Positions 11,955 through 24,851 are shown, counted from the first letter of the stretch. The stretch: 64,000 nucleotides of DNA from Prostheceraeus crozeri (GCA_907163375.1 CAJQUW010014356.1:142501-206500); one strand, 5' to 3'. Notes: generated by a model from the sequence alone, not told the origin. Made by a program: numbers and translations.

Positions 11955-12694
11955 CAGGGATGCGGAGTCCTATCCTTTTGATAGGACTCCAATTCCGGGT
12001 GGCAAGTATGTAAAGCCTAGTTTTTTGAAAAATAAACCGATAACCTACGTCATAGATCATTATCGGCTTACCTGAACCTATCTTTAGTGATCATTGCTGT
12101 ATCAATTATCAATCATTTTCGATGAAACTTTATCAGATATCGCTTTAAGTTGGATACACACGATTCGGCTCCTACCATGTTGTTGATGTGTGCTTCACAT
12201 GGTTTTTCTCCAGTCTCTACCAGGCAGGAAAATCCCCCATCCTTCTCCAAAAAATATGAGTACACTTTCGATTTTAATGTGCGCTTTAGAGGAGCTATCA
12301 CACACGATTAACGTGGGGGTAAGAGGATAATGTTCTCAAACAAACTAGTATTTCGCTTTGTCTCTGATGTGACCTTTGGTGCGTGGGTGTGATCGAGGCT
12401 ATGAAGGTTTGTCTTCTCTACTAAATCACCGAGTGAAAAGACAATCCTTTTTTTTCACTATCACGGTTCATTCCCTCAACAATTACAAGCTTTGCATGCA
12501 CTGCTGTCTCTGTACTTTTGTTTGACGGAGAAAGTTGACATCAAGACACTGACAGCTATGTACGAGGATAAATGATTTGTTTGTATTATATTTCGGGTCT
12601 AGTTATAGGCCGGAGTCCCATCATTTGATAGGACTCTGGGACTCCGACTCCAGCAAAAATGATAGGACTCTGGGACTCCGACTCCACATTCCTG
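11955..12694 (-). mobile_element. hAT non-autonomous element with BED fragment, copy 1
   Basis: 740-bp element starting CAGGGATGCGGAGTCC and ending in its imperfect inverted repeat, flanked by an exact 8-bp duplication CTGCAGAC (11947-11954 and 12695-12702), the hAT hallmark. Subterminal GGACTCCG/CGGAGTCC motifs recur near both ends. It lies in the opposite orientation to copies 2 and 3. It carries a short BED-finger-like frame but no transposase catalytic region, so it must have been moved by an enzyme made elsewhere. Confidence 0.85.
12113..12301 (-). CDS. BED-zinc-finger-like ORF inside hAT copy 1
   Basis: 62-aa open frame with SKVYSYFLEKDGGFSC, a second cysteine, then SCVSNLKRYLIKFH. This follows the BED pattern (aromatic start, Cys pair, then L..(Y/H)L...H). 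It corresponds to the N-terminal DNA-binding exon of a hAT transposase. In copies 2 and 3 the same peptide is recognisable but out of frame. The first Cys pair is irregular, so zinc binding is uncertain. Confidence 0.45.
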   Translation of the reverse strand: MIAPLKRTLKSKVYSYFLEKDGGFSCLVETGEKPCEAHINNMVGAESCVSNLKRYLIKFHRK

Positions 12695-12702
12695 CTGCAG
12701 AC

Positions 12703-14429
12703 AAATCATTTTGACAATTTTTATTAGTGCCGAAAAAGCAAGTTGAATGTGCGTGCATTTTTTATTAAATTCGTAATATACTTGCTGTAGACAGCCGTTC
12801 TATTTGAACTAGCTCAATCATATAAGCAAAAAATGTTTTTAAATCACATGACCACGTTGAAAAGGAAAACTTCTGATGTCTACATCCCGTCACAACATGC
12901 ATGTATCTGCTGGGCATTATTAGTTCATGTTATTGGTTCAATAAAGTCATGCATTAACACTCGCATGATCATAATAAGTCATTGACTTTGAACTCAGGCC
13001 TCCCTTTCTCTCATTGATTGTTACGGCGACTGCTCTCTTCCTATTGTTCTCATCGAAGAGACTTTTGGAATAACTGCGAAATGCATGAATGCCAGAAATG
13101 TCAGATCTTGGGAAATAGGAAATGATTGACATTTTGGGGAACTTAAAGATGCACGTCGCCAAGCACATTTCGTCAATTTTTCTGATTTTTGCCATTTGTT
13201 TCTTCCTTCAAACAGCAGAAAAGTAAAATACCGCTGTAATACTGATATTCTACATTTGCCGGTAAGTGAACAAGATTTAGCCCAATACTGTCAGCGGCGG
13301 AATCTCCTTTTGTTTGGCTACAGCGCGTAAGACTATGCTAAATGCATGTGCACTCATATTTGGACTACTCTTGACCGTTACGAAATCTATAAGTATCGCT
13401 AAGAATTAACATATTTAAGTGACCGAATTTTTCATTATTTTATCTAGTGAATGAGGCAATAAAGTGATGACGCACACAGTTAGAAGAATGATTATTTTTA
13501 TGGCAAGAATTGTTATCATTTCATCGCTATCAGATCCTATCAAATGCCTGCATACGCAGAAATGTAGAATAATTTGGCCGGCTACAGACCGACAAATGAC
13601 ACAACAGTTGGTTATGGGCCCTTCAGCTCGGCGAGTGGTTCGAGCAATGAAGCAGTCAGAATGAAAGAAAGGTGGTCGCTTGATCTAAGCAGCATGTTTG
13701 ATTATACCGTCTTTCCTCTAATGAACGACACCATCTAATAAACGCCGCACTTCTGATATCAAGAAAATTAGACATGCATGACAAAGTGTAGTATATACTA
13801 GAGTGCGAGCCCGACCCGACTCGAATTCGGCTATGGATGGATAAGTGGACTCCGGAGAAAGGGCATTTTTTGTAGAAGAGTACTACAAGTATCCATGTCT
13901 GTGAGAACTGTCCATATTGCTTCAGATACTTCCGGCAAAAAAAAAACATAAATTGATGGTTAGGAAACTCGATACAAATGTTCCAATGACGAATAACTGT
14001 CGCCAGTTGCAACGAATCGGACCGTGATTCGCAATTTCAACTTGGCTGGTAAAGCAGGTCGAATATGAGCAGTTTTTTTCTGAATTTAGGGCCTTACTCT
14101 TTCCAGGAGATCAAGCTGCTCAGGAGTTGGTCTCAAATGATTATGAAATGAGGTTTTGTCCTCCGAAACAAACTCCTTCAGCAAAGTATCCGATGCTCCA
14201 TCCTTTTCTCTTCGTGAAATCCACTTTCATGTCCAACACTTTCTGTTCCTCTTTCTCTTCAATTTTGTAAACTTCATTGGTCCTACGCCTGCATAAATTT
14301 ACGCAGAGGCGTAAATCGCAATGCTTCTGCTTAAATCGTGGTCGATCGTGGAAATTGTTCGTCAAATCGTTGACTGTGGAAAATTGGTAATAGTGCATGC
14401 TCAAAAAATGAAGCAAGTCGACATCAATT
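12703..14429. other. no gene recognised
   Basis: Short frames on both strands (for example 13656-14012 minus) show no recognisable family. No paired termini were found. Confidence 0.35.
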
Positions 14430-15635
14430 GAAAGCGATTATTGATCAGTATAATTCTCCAGTTGAAGCTACTGAAGCTACGAACAATCACTTCGCTACGT
14501 ACCTTTCTCCTCCGGTTGACTGGGACTGGATAGTGCCTAGATGGCATTTGCGCCAATGACGAGTTCTGGATGTCCATCATTGACATTGATATTGTGCAAA
14601 AGGAATTGGATAGGTTGAAGATAAATAAATCTTCAGGTAGTGATGACCTTCCATAGAGTCTTTTAGGAAAATGTCACATGCTTTAGCAGGTCCCATAACT
14701 CATCTGATAAACATTTCTATTCAGCCATTTTGTGTACCGAACCAATGGAAACTTGGCAATGTAATTCCAATCCCGAAGGTAAAATGTCCGAAATTAGAAG
14801 ATCTGAAACCAGTGTCCATATCGCCAAGTTTTTCGAAATTACTAGAGCGTTGTGTCCTTAACAGTGTGAAAAGAAAAATTTTAGTTATCTATTGGTACAA
14901 TTAGTTTGGTTTCAAACCTGGATGTTCGACCCTGTATGCTCAAGTGTATATTCATGATTTTGTTACTCGTGTCCTTGATTTGAGTCGCACTTGTGGTATT
15001 CTATTACTATCGTTCGACATGAGTAGAGTTTTTGATCGACTTCCTCATGACTCATGATATTTTCATGCCATCCGTGGCTAAAAGCACGTTTTATCACGTT
15101 TTATCTTATGGTTGTGCATCTACTTAAGAAACAGAAGCCAGCGAGTTTGCCTGAATCACGAAATCTAAAGCTCAACTGTGTCTGTAGCATCCGGTGTTCC
15201 CCAAGGCTCAGTGTTGGGTCAGTACCTTTTCGCGGCACATATGGGTTCCTAAAAACCGGTCTCAAAATATTCTCATTTGGCAAAATACGCCGATGATGTT
15301 ATGGTTTTGATTCAATCTTACAAAGATATGTATGTGAATATATTGTTAAAAAATGAGGTTGACAACATGAACTTGTGGTGCAGTGAGAACGGGTTCTTCC
15401 GAATGCAAGAAAAACAAAATGTATGTTCGCCTCTTGTGCGAGAGTAACAACATTGCATTCTCCTGACACATCTTTATGTAGCACAATGCGAATTTTAGGT
15501 GTGATTTTTTCAGGACAATCTCACATGAAAAGAGCACGTTGCTGACATATGTAGACTTGCCGCGAGTCGTGTCAACATTCTGCGCCTCTTAAGAAGCCAA
15601 ATATCCAAGGAAGATCTCATTGTGATCTATAATAT
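14430..15635 (+). mobile_element. LINE RT region, 5' part, degenerate
   Basis: Remnant of a non-LTR retrotransposon RT. In order I can read KINKSSGSDDLP, then WKLGNVIPIPKVKCPKLEDLKPVS (the PIPK and RPIS-type motif, 14671-14904), a FDMSRVFDRLPHD motif A region, a GVPQGSVLG-like block and a YADDV catalytic motif near 15287-15299. Stops and frame changes lie between these blocks. The frame reaches 15635, where the LTR element is inserted, and resumes at 22518. It is most like CR1/jockey-type LINEs. Confidence 0.7.
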
Positions 15636-16148
15636 TGCAACCTAGTCTTATTTCTGTTTAAGACAGGTTATCGGTCCCAAATGAGTTCAAATCCGATGCG
15701 GTTATGGAATCCAATAAAGAAGGAAGACAAAACGACGTTTCCAATATAATATATGTGTATTGAGCCTCAGCTCAACCAAGACGAGACTTACAAGGAGTGA
15801 GGAGAAGATGGAAGAAGAGTGATAGAGGTAGCAGTGCCGTGACGACGAAGTCTCTGATCCTCGCTTTAAATATGGAAATTTGGCTTGGTCAACCTTCTGT
15901 AGTATCCGTTAGAAACCACCGCCACGCATTGGCAATCGCCGATACCGCGGAGCTGCTCTGCGCGCCATTGGACTAGAAACGCGATCAGCAATCAAAGCAC
16001 TTTCAATTGCCGCGAGTTTCCCTGTGCATCTTCTATTTTTGTCTTGCGATCTGACAGAGAAGACATTAATCAGATCATGAAAGTTCAGGAGAGTGTCACT
16101 TATTTCCGTTCGCCGATAATGACATAACACGAAAGTACAGAGGTTACA
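15636..16148 (-). repeat. 3' LTR of the LTR element
   Basis: 513 bp, begins TGCAACCTAG and ends GGTTACA on the plus strand. It is the left LTR, which is the 3' one because the element is on the minus strand. Equal in length to the LTR at 22005-22517. Confidence 0.9.
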
Positions 16149-17370
16149 TACGTTCGCCCTTTGTAGGATGACGTCCCCGTCATCATATCGAGAGAGGGCA
16201 ACCGATGCACGAAGAATAATTGTTCAGAGGTTGATACGCATAGATGACACTGTTCTGCTATTAGAGAAGACGGAAGATTACAATCAAGAGAAGAGGTCTC
16301 GTTTTCGAAAAGCTGAGGCTATGAAAAATATACGCAATAGAATTGTAAGGAGCACATGTGATGGTGTAGCATAAGAACATGCATACAATTGTACATACAT
16401 TTACACATATATGAGGCTGAGGTGAAAAATGTGTGACAGATTACAAAGAGAGAGAGAGGTATTATGCAAGTACACTGCAAACTTCGAAGCAAGCAAAGTC
16501 GTAAAAATTTATAGTTACTATCTACATGCAGACACACAACGTTCACAACAACAAGGGAGATATAAATACGACACTTACACTCTTACAGAAGATTATCAAT
16601 AGAAGACATGCAATAAGTGCAATTATTAGTGCAAATTGATGGGAGCTAAAAATTCTATCACCTCAGAACTATTCATGTATCAATGATGAAATGCAAATGA
16701 AAGACACAATAATTGTCATCTTGAAGTAATCGTGTGATCATGGTTCAAAGATACATTGCAGCACAAATTGGTTCATGCAGATAGTCACTGTTGTCACAAA
16801 TATATACACAAGAATCTGCAGAGAAGTTGCAGTGAGTTCAGTCACAAATAAGCAAGACTAGAATATTGTACAATGATCTCCCAAAATTCAACAGACATGT
16901 GACTTCTTCAACAATCTTTCGAAAGAGACTAACTTGGGACATCACATATAGAGATATAATGTATAGGTATGTAGGCAGGTAACTCCTGTATAGTTACTAA
17001 TAAATAATGGATATTATCCTGTACACCACACTTGTCCCACAAGCTATTGTCAATACGCTATTTAATCTATAGTTGACTTCAATAGACAGCACTCTGGGTT
17101 TATACAAGTTATTCTCAATGTACTTTTACTAGTTTGATATAGTTACTTAGGATATATATGAATTTTATGCTGAACGGTCAACAAAAATTAGTTAGGATAA
17201 GTTACTTTTCTATTTCGAAGGGGTTCTCAACCGGTTGAATAATTCTTTCCGTCTCTCCTGTGAGGTCAGTGCAATCACTGGGAACGACCCGCGTTCCGGA
17301 CATGTCATTTTGTTGCGCAACTATTTCATCATGATCTATTTCATCTTCAATTTCGTCAATAACCAATTCT
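16149..17370. other. LTR element interior without recognised gene
   Basis: About 1.2 kb between the 3' LTR and the integrase region. No recognisable protein part is seen in it. Confidence 0.4.
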
Positions 17371-17379
17371 TGGTTCTCT

Positions 17380-17909
17380 GTTCCTTCCTCGTTTCATTCC
17401 ATCTCAATGGCTGGCGGAAATCCTGCTGCTTTATCCAGTTTGAGTCGATTTATGTAAACCCATTGCGGCTTTGAACGTGGCTCTCGGATTGGGACTATCT
17501 TACAATTAGTATTCGTAATTTCTAATATCCTCATCGGACCTTTCCAACGTCACTGAAGTTTGGGGGACAATCCTTTTGTTCGACTAGGGATATAAAGATA
17601 CACTCTATCCCCTACCGCTAGGTTTTCGGCGGAAAAAGTTACATTGCGGTCATAATATTTCTTTTGTTTTTGTTGGGCCTCCTTGATGGTGGCACTTGTG
17701 ACATGCCATACGCTTTCTAAACGCTTGGCGAGGTTATGTTTGTATTCATCCACGCTTTGTGAAGAATCTGAGAATTCATGCAATACTAAGTCATTAGGCA
17801 AACGTGGGTCGCGACCGTACAATAAGAAAAATGGACTTTCTTTGGTCGAATTATGATGGTCTGAGTAGCAGTAACCTTTCCTGGGGAGTTTGGTACCTGA
17901 CCAATCCAC
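17380..17909 (-). pseudogene. integrase C-terminal region (fossil)
   Basis: Shows HNSTKESPFFLLYGRDPRLP and the following YDRNV...GDRVYLYIP...KLQ pattern of Ty3/gypsy integrases. It is part of the broken LTR element. Confidence 0.75.
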
Positions 17910-17939
17910 GTGGGTTTATTGGCAATTGTTATTTTGTTA

Positions 17940-18290
17940 TTTGTGAAATCGATGTTTAGAGGACCCAAGTTTCTGCAAATGTCCACGCCTAATACGCAAG
18001 GAATTGTAGAATGCTGTAGAATAGAAGCTTTGTGTCTCAAGGTCACTGGGCCAATTCGGAAAGTGGCTAAGGCGGATCCAACTAATTTTATGTCTTTGCC
18101 ATCTATTGCTTGAGCAGTGGTGTCTTCATAGTGTATTTTCAACGGATTTTCATAAGCCCAACGATTATCAATTAAAGTTAGACTGCTACCCGTGTTTACA
18201 AGCGCATCAACTTCTACATTGTTAATGTGTATTGGTATAGTCGTTCGAATAATGGTATTTACTCCCGCTATGACTGGGCTATTATGAGGC
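17940..18290 (-). pseudogene. retropepsin-like protease region (fossil)
   Basis: The aspartic-protease fold pattern of LTR elements is recognisable, ending with a CVLGVDICRNLG-type block. It follows the envelope-like region in the same reading direction. Confidence 0.65.
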
Positions 18291-18489
18291 GCAGTTGGAA
18301 TTCTATTGCCTCTCTCCTCTATCGCTTCGCCTAACGTATCGAGAGAAAGTTCTTCAGTCCCATTGTTCGTGGTGGGATTATGTGTAATTTTTGCGGCTGA
18401 TCTTTTCTCGCGCCATGATCTCCAATTTTGAATCGCTTTAGTACGCATTATGCGGTATAACTTCCTTCCTGGCAAACATCTAGTAAGAA

Positions 18490-20230
18490 TTTTCCATAAT
18501 ATGGAATATGAGACATAGATACATACAGCAAAAATCCACACCTGTTTCCAGTCGATTTTTAGTCCGATTAAGAATGAGAAAGTTGATTTTTCCATTATCT
18601 GACTGACTATTTCTTTGGCCTCTGAATATAGGGGATTAGTGTGTATCACTCCCATGTTATTAAGTATTTCATTGTGAAGTGATGCGCTTCTCATAAATTC
18701 TGACCAATGAGTTTTCGATTGTATCTCCGACCAGTTGTATACTACTAGTTGATAAAACGTAGTCTCTGGAGCTTTAGGAAGGTCAGAGAAATTCGAATGT
18801 AAAATTGACAATGGTTTTGATATCATCATTGTCTTGTTGGTACCGTCTGGATAGTAATTAATGCAATTGTTGCGTAAGCAAACAGGGATAAGTGATATAT
18901 CACTACAGGCTATTCGTGGTGACTGCTGATAAATGATGTCAGTTTTCGGATTCAAATAACCAGAAAATTTTGAATTATGAACTTCAAATTGTAGAGGAAT
19001 GTATCTAGTACATTTGTGGTTCATAGGTAGTAATTTGTAAGTATGAATAGCGGTACAAAGCCAAACCTGAAAAATGTTGCTTACTGATTTAGCATGAATA
19101 TAATTATGCCGGAATAAGTGCCTCATTGCCAAAGTCGGGTTAGATGATAGACTTAGCTTTAATAAAGCTGCAGTGGTCCTTGTATTTTTACATATTCTGT
19201 GCATGAGTAATCTAAAAACTCGCTTGGTATACGAAATCGCAATTGTATGTGAGGCTTGGAGTTCTGATGCTAAGAAATCTGATGTGACGAGGCCGGCTTG
19301 GTTGAATGAGTGATGTCGCTCAAATGTCTTTGGTTGAGCGTACCGTTTATGTCTGTTTCTCACTCCTACTTTTATTGGGAATTTGTAATTAGATATGAAA
19401 TGTAATCGGGCCCTATCATTTGAAGAGAAATCAACAGCTATACCTTGTTCCGAAGCTAACAATGCCACACCTGTAGATTTACAATATGTCGCTGCCTTTG
19501 TGGTGTTCGCGAATGACAACGCAAGCTGATGGTCATCGGAGATCCAAACCTTATCCCAAAAAGTACCGGAGATTTCCTTCCAAAATACTTTGCTGCATTG
19601 CTCTTTCTTATCTATGTTCCACATAATATACGAACCATCGGGTAATTGACAATGGCCGTTGACATATTTGCATTTCTTTACCTCCCCAAAACTAGTTTCC
19701 ATGAAATCGTCGTTATGGCGCTTAAATACTTTGATGGGTACGAGCAAGCAGTTGATGGTCTGAAATTTTCGCCATCGGCAACAATTCACAAAAGGCGCCG
19801 GGATACCACCAAGTGTGAGCTTTGTTCGTAGTAAAATGGTCAGTTTTTGTAATTAATTTACCATTAGTACAGGAGTGATGACTAATCATTCTCTGGCACT
19901 CAAGTTTGGAGACAGGCAGATATGTAGTACTAGATTTGTTTAGGTTCTTATCGCCAAAGAAATATGTGAAGGTATATGTCGTTTGTCTCAAGATCATGCA
20001 ATGATGACCGGTTGTTTCATATTGTGCTATATTGTCTTTATATATCTTAAACGTGATGTGTTGCTGTTTGCCTCTCAGTCGGGGTGGTTGGGCGCATGGA
20101 GGCTCAGTTGGCACTTTGAAAGTCGAGCTTCCAGATTTTGTTTGGCAAATCATCGGATTGTACCGGTCAACAACGGCACCCGCTGGAGAGACGACTGTGG
20201 CAAAAAGCAAACAGAGGATAAGTTTTTTGA
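18490..20230 (-). pseudogene. envelope-like glycoprotein region (fossil)
   Basis: Signs of a viral-type membrane glycoprotein: a hydrophobic leader (LILCLLFATVV), a cysteine-rich ectodomain, an RHKR dibasic (furin-type) site, and one strong transmembrane segment (WIFAVCIYVSYSILW) near its end. The Cys pattern (YVNGHC...DGSYIMW...C) is reminiscent of glycoproteins of chu-/rhabdo-like RNA viruses known to have been picked up by some LTR elements. That assignment is an inference. Confidence 0.55.
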
Positions 20231-20591
20231 TGCATTGTATTATGCCTACTCCTGACTGAGGCCTCCTGACTCGGTTTGACGTGTGGCTTGAGCTCAGGAA
20301 TGCAATCATCGGACCATTATGGTCGTTGTGGTCGAGGAGAGCGTTATCTTCCTCTTCCGCGCTCAGTCCTATGGTCGCTGTAGTTCGCCTGTGAGATGGG
20401 ATAGGGCGATGTTGAGATCGACCTCCAGAATTAGGATATCTTTGGCTATTGGTAAAATTTGATTGACTGTGAAAACGACCCTGATTAGGAAGAAAAGTAC
20501 CCTGCCTAGGTCTGAAAGATGAATTCGTTTGAGACTGAGGTTGAGATGTTCGGAAAGTATTGTTCGCGCTGTAAGGCGGCATGACGGTGAA

Positions 20592-20633
20592 GCATCGCCT
20601 TGCGATGTGGCCTTTCTTACCACAACGATAGCA
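20592..20633 (-). pseudogene. nucleocapsid CCHC zinc knuckle (fossil)
   Basis: CYRCGKKGHIARRC, the retroviral-type C-x2-C-x4-H-x4-C knuckle, located between the gag core and the envelope-like region. Confidence 0.85.
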
Positions 20634-20754
20634 CTGTGGTAGGCCGTCTGTTGTCCATTTAGCCAATGGCCTGGGTTGGTACGCCATGGCGGGCTGTGGC
20701 GGAGTCAGAGTCGCGATGAGACGACCGACTCTCTCCGATAGTTCATCTATTGTT

Positions 20755-21300
20755 TTATTTGATGTGTCCGGTGTTAGAAAGAAAGAAAGAAGAAAGAAAG
20801 AATAAGCATATAGGGGTTAAGGGTTGTAACACCTTTTTCCTTATTTCCTCTTTCGACGCCATTATGATTGCGTCGTCTAATGACTTGGGTTCTAGACGCA
20901 ATATTAATTTTTTAAGTGTTGGAGCAAGACCCGCTATGAATGCGTCACGTGCCGACTGATTTTGGTTACTATATGCTAGCCTGACCAGTTTCTTAATGTC
21001 CGCCGCATAATTAGCTACCGCTTCGCCCTGCTTTTGCTGTCGATTTCTTAACTGAATCGCTGTATGGCAATTCATTTCCGGTGTTTGCAAACTTTTGCCT
21101 AGCTCTTCGAGAAGAGAAGTAATATCGGCTTTATAGATGCCTGGTAACCCACGATAAATTTCCCGGGCATGGCCGGTTAGATAAAGAGGTAACATATCCA
21201 CTTTTTGATCATTTTTCCAGCCTAAGGCGTTTGCGATGAGCTCGAATTGTGATTTGAACTCACTCCATTGGTTGTTGGAGTCTTGCAGGTCACCGGAAAA
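20755..21300 (-). pseudogene. gag core region (fossil)
   Basis: YLTGHAREIYRGLP followed by QLRNRQQKQGEAVANYAADI and the following helices fit the retrotransposon gag family of Ty3/gypsy elements. Confidence 0.7.
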
Positions 21301-21984
21301 TGGTTTTAGAATTAAGGCGGAGGTACCAACGGGAAGATTTAGTCTTTTATAAGACTTTGGATGTCCGCCAGAGACTGCGACACCTGTTCGATGCGGAGTA
21401 CCAAGTCCTCTACTGCCGTCATGGTTCGACTTCGTGTATGATATATATTGTGACTTGCCAGTATAGATGGATTACAACTAAAGTTGAGGATTGTACTCGA
21501 AATGTAAAGTTACAACTTTAAGGATGTTGCCGAAATGCACAATTATAAACGAAATATAGGCCTATTCTTATATCTTAAGGAACAGATACGCCGCGGCAAT
21601 AAATATTTCACAACACAGCCTTTCTTACAATCAGGCCTGATACTCAATTCACCTGGGTCTCGTTTCAACTCAGGGACTAGAAGGAATTTACACCTTCTAA
21701 ACGCGCGCTAATCAATAATTCACTTTACTCAATTACACCGATAATTTTGGGGAATGCGATTTCGACAATAGCGCTGGCCACACACTATGCGTCTAGACTA
21801 TTTAGTATTGAATATAAACGGTAATGAAAATATAATATTCAAAGATGCATAATACAATATCAGTAATTTAGAAATGTCGACCGTTCAGAATAGGAAATTA
21901 TTTACTTACCTATTTCCATAGATTCCCGGTCGACGGACTGTTGACATAGAGTAGAAGGAGAAGAAGAGAGAGAAAACCAGACTC

Positions 21985-22004
21985 GGACACGGTGGGACCT
22001 CCAA
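21985..22004 (-). other. probable primer-binding site of LTR element
   Basis: Just inside the 5' LTR, the minus strand reads TGGAGGTCCCACC. It starts with TGG, as expected for pairing with a tRNA CCA end. The tRNA was not identified. Confidence 0.45.
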
Positions 22005-22517
22005 TGCAACCTAGTCTTATTTCTGTTTAGGACAGGTTATCGGTCCCAAACGAGTTCAAATCCGATGCGGTTATGGAATCCAATAAAGAAGGAAGACAAA
22101 ACGACGTTTCCAATATAATATATGTGTATTGAGCCTCAGCTCAACCAAGACGAGACTTACAAGCAATGAGGAGAAGATGGAAGAAGAGTGATAGAGGTAG
22201 CAGTGCCGTGACGACGAGGTCTCTGATCCTCACTTTAAATATGGAAATTTGGCTTGGTCAACCTTCTGTAGTATCCGTTAGAAACCACCGCCACGCATTG
22301 GCAATCGCCGATACCGCGGAGCTGCTCTGCGCGCCATTGGACTAGAAACGCGATCATCAATCAAAGCACTTTCAGTTGCCGCGAGTTTCCCTGTGCATCT
22401 TCTATTTTTGTCTTGCGATCTGACAGAGAAGACATTAATCAGATCATGAAAGTTCAGGAGAGTGTCACTTATTTCCGTTCGCCGATAATGACATAACACG
22501 AAAGTACAGAGGTTACA
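22005..22517 (-). repeat. 5' LTR of the LTR element
   Basis: 513-bp partner of 15636-16148, followed by ATAT, which also precedes the other LTR. Confidence 0.9.
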
Positions 22518-23145
22518 ATATGTATATTCAGAGCTTAATAGAGTTCAATTCTCCCTTGCTTGTTGGCATCACGAAGAAAGACAGCGACAAACTTGAGAAA
22601 ATTCGTAAACTCTCACACACGATAATTTGTGGAAAACCTTGCCGTTGTACTGCCTTTACTCCTTTATCTGTAAGACGTGATAACAGAGCTTTAAATGAGT
22701 TTAAGAACCTCGTAGTCCTTAGCATTTTTTGAATCCTGAGACTATGAGATGGTCTTGTCATCTACGTTAATTAACCTGTCAATTAACCTGTTCAATAAAT
22801 AATTATGATTATACTTTGCAAATCGTCTAGGAAAGGAATTTACCAATCTTGATACTTAAATATAACACTAACTTCATCATGCCGTTTATGTTATTCAACT
22901 AATATCTCCTGACCATTATTAGAAATTGATGCATCAAATGGTGAATTACATTTGCAGGTCCTCTCCTTCCAGCGTGACTGATATTTTTTCATCTCAGCTA
23001 TCATTTCATTGTCTCATCTCGAAATTGTAAATAGATATCATCACAAATTGTCATGTGCATCATAATTTGTAATCATCATGATAATGAACGTGTTTTCATT
23101 TTTGAAAAATAAACGTTTCTGACTTCTGACTTCTGACTTCTGTCA
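22518..23145 (+). mobile_element. LINE 3' part (resumes after the LTR element)
   Basis: Starts with the codons for MYIQSLIEFNSPLLVGITKKDSDK, the segment that follows the RT palm in LINEs (compare EYASPVFVGLREKH at 27592-27828). It continues through SVRRDNRALNEFKN, then 3' UTR, and ends near 23145 in a TGACTTC tandem tail after an AAATAAA signal. The frame is continuous with the codons before 15636 once the 4-bp ATAT is counted once. This shows one LINE split by the LTR insertion. Confidence 0.7.
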
Positions 23146-23318
23146 TTAGGACAAACAGAAGAATATCATCATTTATTCCGTATTGTATACTTTTGTATAG
23201 CATTTGATACTATATGAATTATTTCATGTCGCTTGTGCTTATTGTCATTATTGCGGTCTTAAATGTGTTGTATGATTTTCATTTTCTTTGAATAAAGACA
23301 TATTATTATTATTAAATG
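23146..23318 (+). mobile_element. short LINE-like 3' tail
   Basis: Non-coding stretch ending GAATAAAGACAT then an ATT run (about 23298-23314). This is the form of a heavily 5'-truncated LINE tail. No coding part remains. Confidence 0.35.
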
Positions 23319-24851
23319 GGGTAAAAATGGAAGTACTGCGTAAATTGAATTCTTGATGAGTCTTATATAATGTTACAACCGTTGCCTCTTGCCAACTTGA
23401 AATATTGATTGTGCTGTTTGTTCACTGGAATAAGGAAAGAAGCTTTCCAGAAATTGAACTTGATTTGATTTACTCGCACTGTTTTGAAAGTACGACAATT
23501 ATCTGACTAATTTCAGTTTCGAATCGATGTATCCAATGCACGGCTAGTCTGTACATTTGTTTTTGCAATCATCGCAATCTCTCAAGTAGTTACAACTCAT
23601 GAGATACCGACAGCTTGAAATCAAAATAGAAGCATGAAATAAAGCAACCAACCCTTTGTATTTCTAATAGAACAATTACAAAAGATTCAGCAAATCTTAC
23701 AAAGCGCAGGTGGATAGTCCGGAGCTTTACAAAAGTCATTACAACAGTAATACAACCTGAGTCGCTGAATAGTATGCTGCTGCAACGAACGCCTGATCGA
23801 TAAGTGTATACATGTACTTAGTTTTGATTGGTTGTTGGGTTGACTGGATCATTCCAAACATGGCACAGCTTTTTGGTGTTTGTTCCGTGTTTTTGAATGG
23901 TTGCATTTCCAATGAAAGCGCTAAGCTCGGTTATTTCTTGAGAGTGGAAGATCTGCAAGATTGAGTCTTGACGGCATGTAAATCATTGGAAGTGTCCTTT
24001 TTGATATTTTTTATATTTGAAGTCATATAGATGGAAGAAAATGCACTTCCATAGTGAACTAGCGAACGAATGAAGCCTTTTCAACTACATGGAATGTCAT
24101 TAAGAAACAGGTGTTGAATAAATCATACAACGTAAACATCCTGCCTACCACGTTTTCCAACCAGGAATCAGTCAAAGGATAGCTGATGGTGTTACTCCAA
24201 AGATGAAAATGAACACAACTTATAGCATGTCTGAACATTCAAGAACATTTCTATTCGACAGTGTTTCTTTGAAAAAAATGTATTGCGTTCGAGTTCTACA
24301 TGAATGTAGTATGACGAATTTCACACTGATTTTAAAAGCACATGCAATTATGCGTATTTTTGCCTCAGATTAAGCTAAAATCAGCTTTTGGTAAAATACC
24401 AATAAAGAGTATGAATTTGTTTTTTGACAACAGACGAAATAGAATGCAACTTCGTTTCACACTTGTCTTGTACTTACGTTGGAAAATATCTCAAGGCAAC
24501 TATTAAAAAAGCAATCACAGCACGGAGCACCTCGGAGAATCCAAGATTAATTCAGTGCCGGTGACTTTTGCGAGAACAACAGAAACCATCTGTCTCTGTT
24601 GCACCAGGAATAACGATAATGTTGGTTTTTCCGATCAGTATTAAAAAAGATAGCAGGCGCACGAAAAAACGCTCACAAACGTCTCTGTAGAACTTACATC
24701 GTCTGCGTCTCTTTGCTGTGTGATCCGGTTGATAACAATCACTGAAACGTCGCATAAATTTGGCGTTTTTAATGTTAAAATGGCTGCTCATTGTTCGATT
24801 GCTTTGGCATTATGTCAGCATTACATGTTCAAATGCTTCCTTTCTTGAAAT
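23319..24851. other. no gene recognised
   Basis: Only short frames, none recognisable. It may include 5' flanking or intronic DNA of the FkbM gene, but no exon could be assigned. Confidence 0.35.

Larger units (their letters stand above)
15636..22517 (-). mobile_element. Ty3/gypsy-type LTR retrotransposon (broken fossil)
   Basis: 6.88-kb element on the minus strand with two 513-bp LTRs (TG...CA ends) and a 4-bp ATAT duplication, inserted into a LINE. Parts seen in coding order: gag, a CCHC nucleocapsid, an envelope-like membrane glycoprotein region, a retropepsin-like protease and an integrase C-terminal region. An RT/RNase H was not recognised. It is broken, with several breaks (at least four). 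The LTRs differ at about 8 of 513 positions by eye (1.6%), so the insertion is fairly young. Confidence 0.85.

Noticed and set aside
15909-16130. 73-aa frame repeated at 22278-22499
   Set aside because: It lies inside both LTRs and is duplicated with them. No sign of a real protein.
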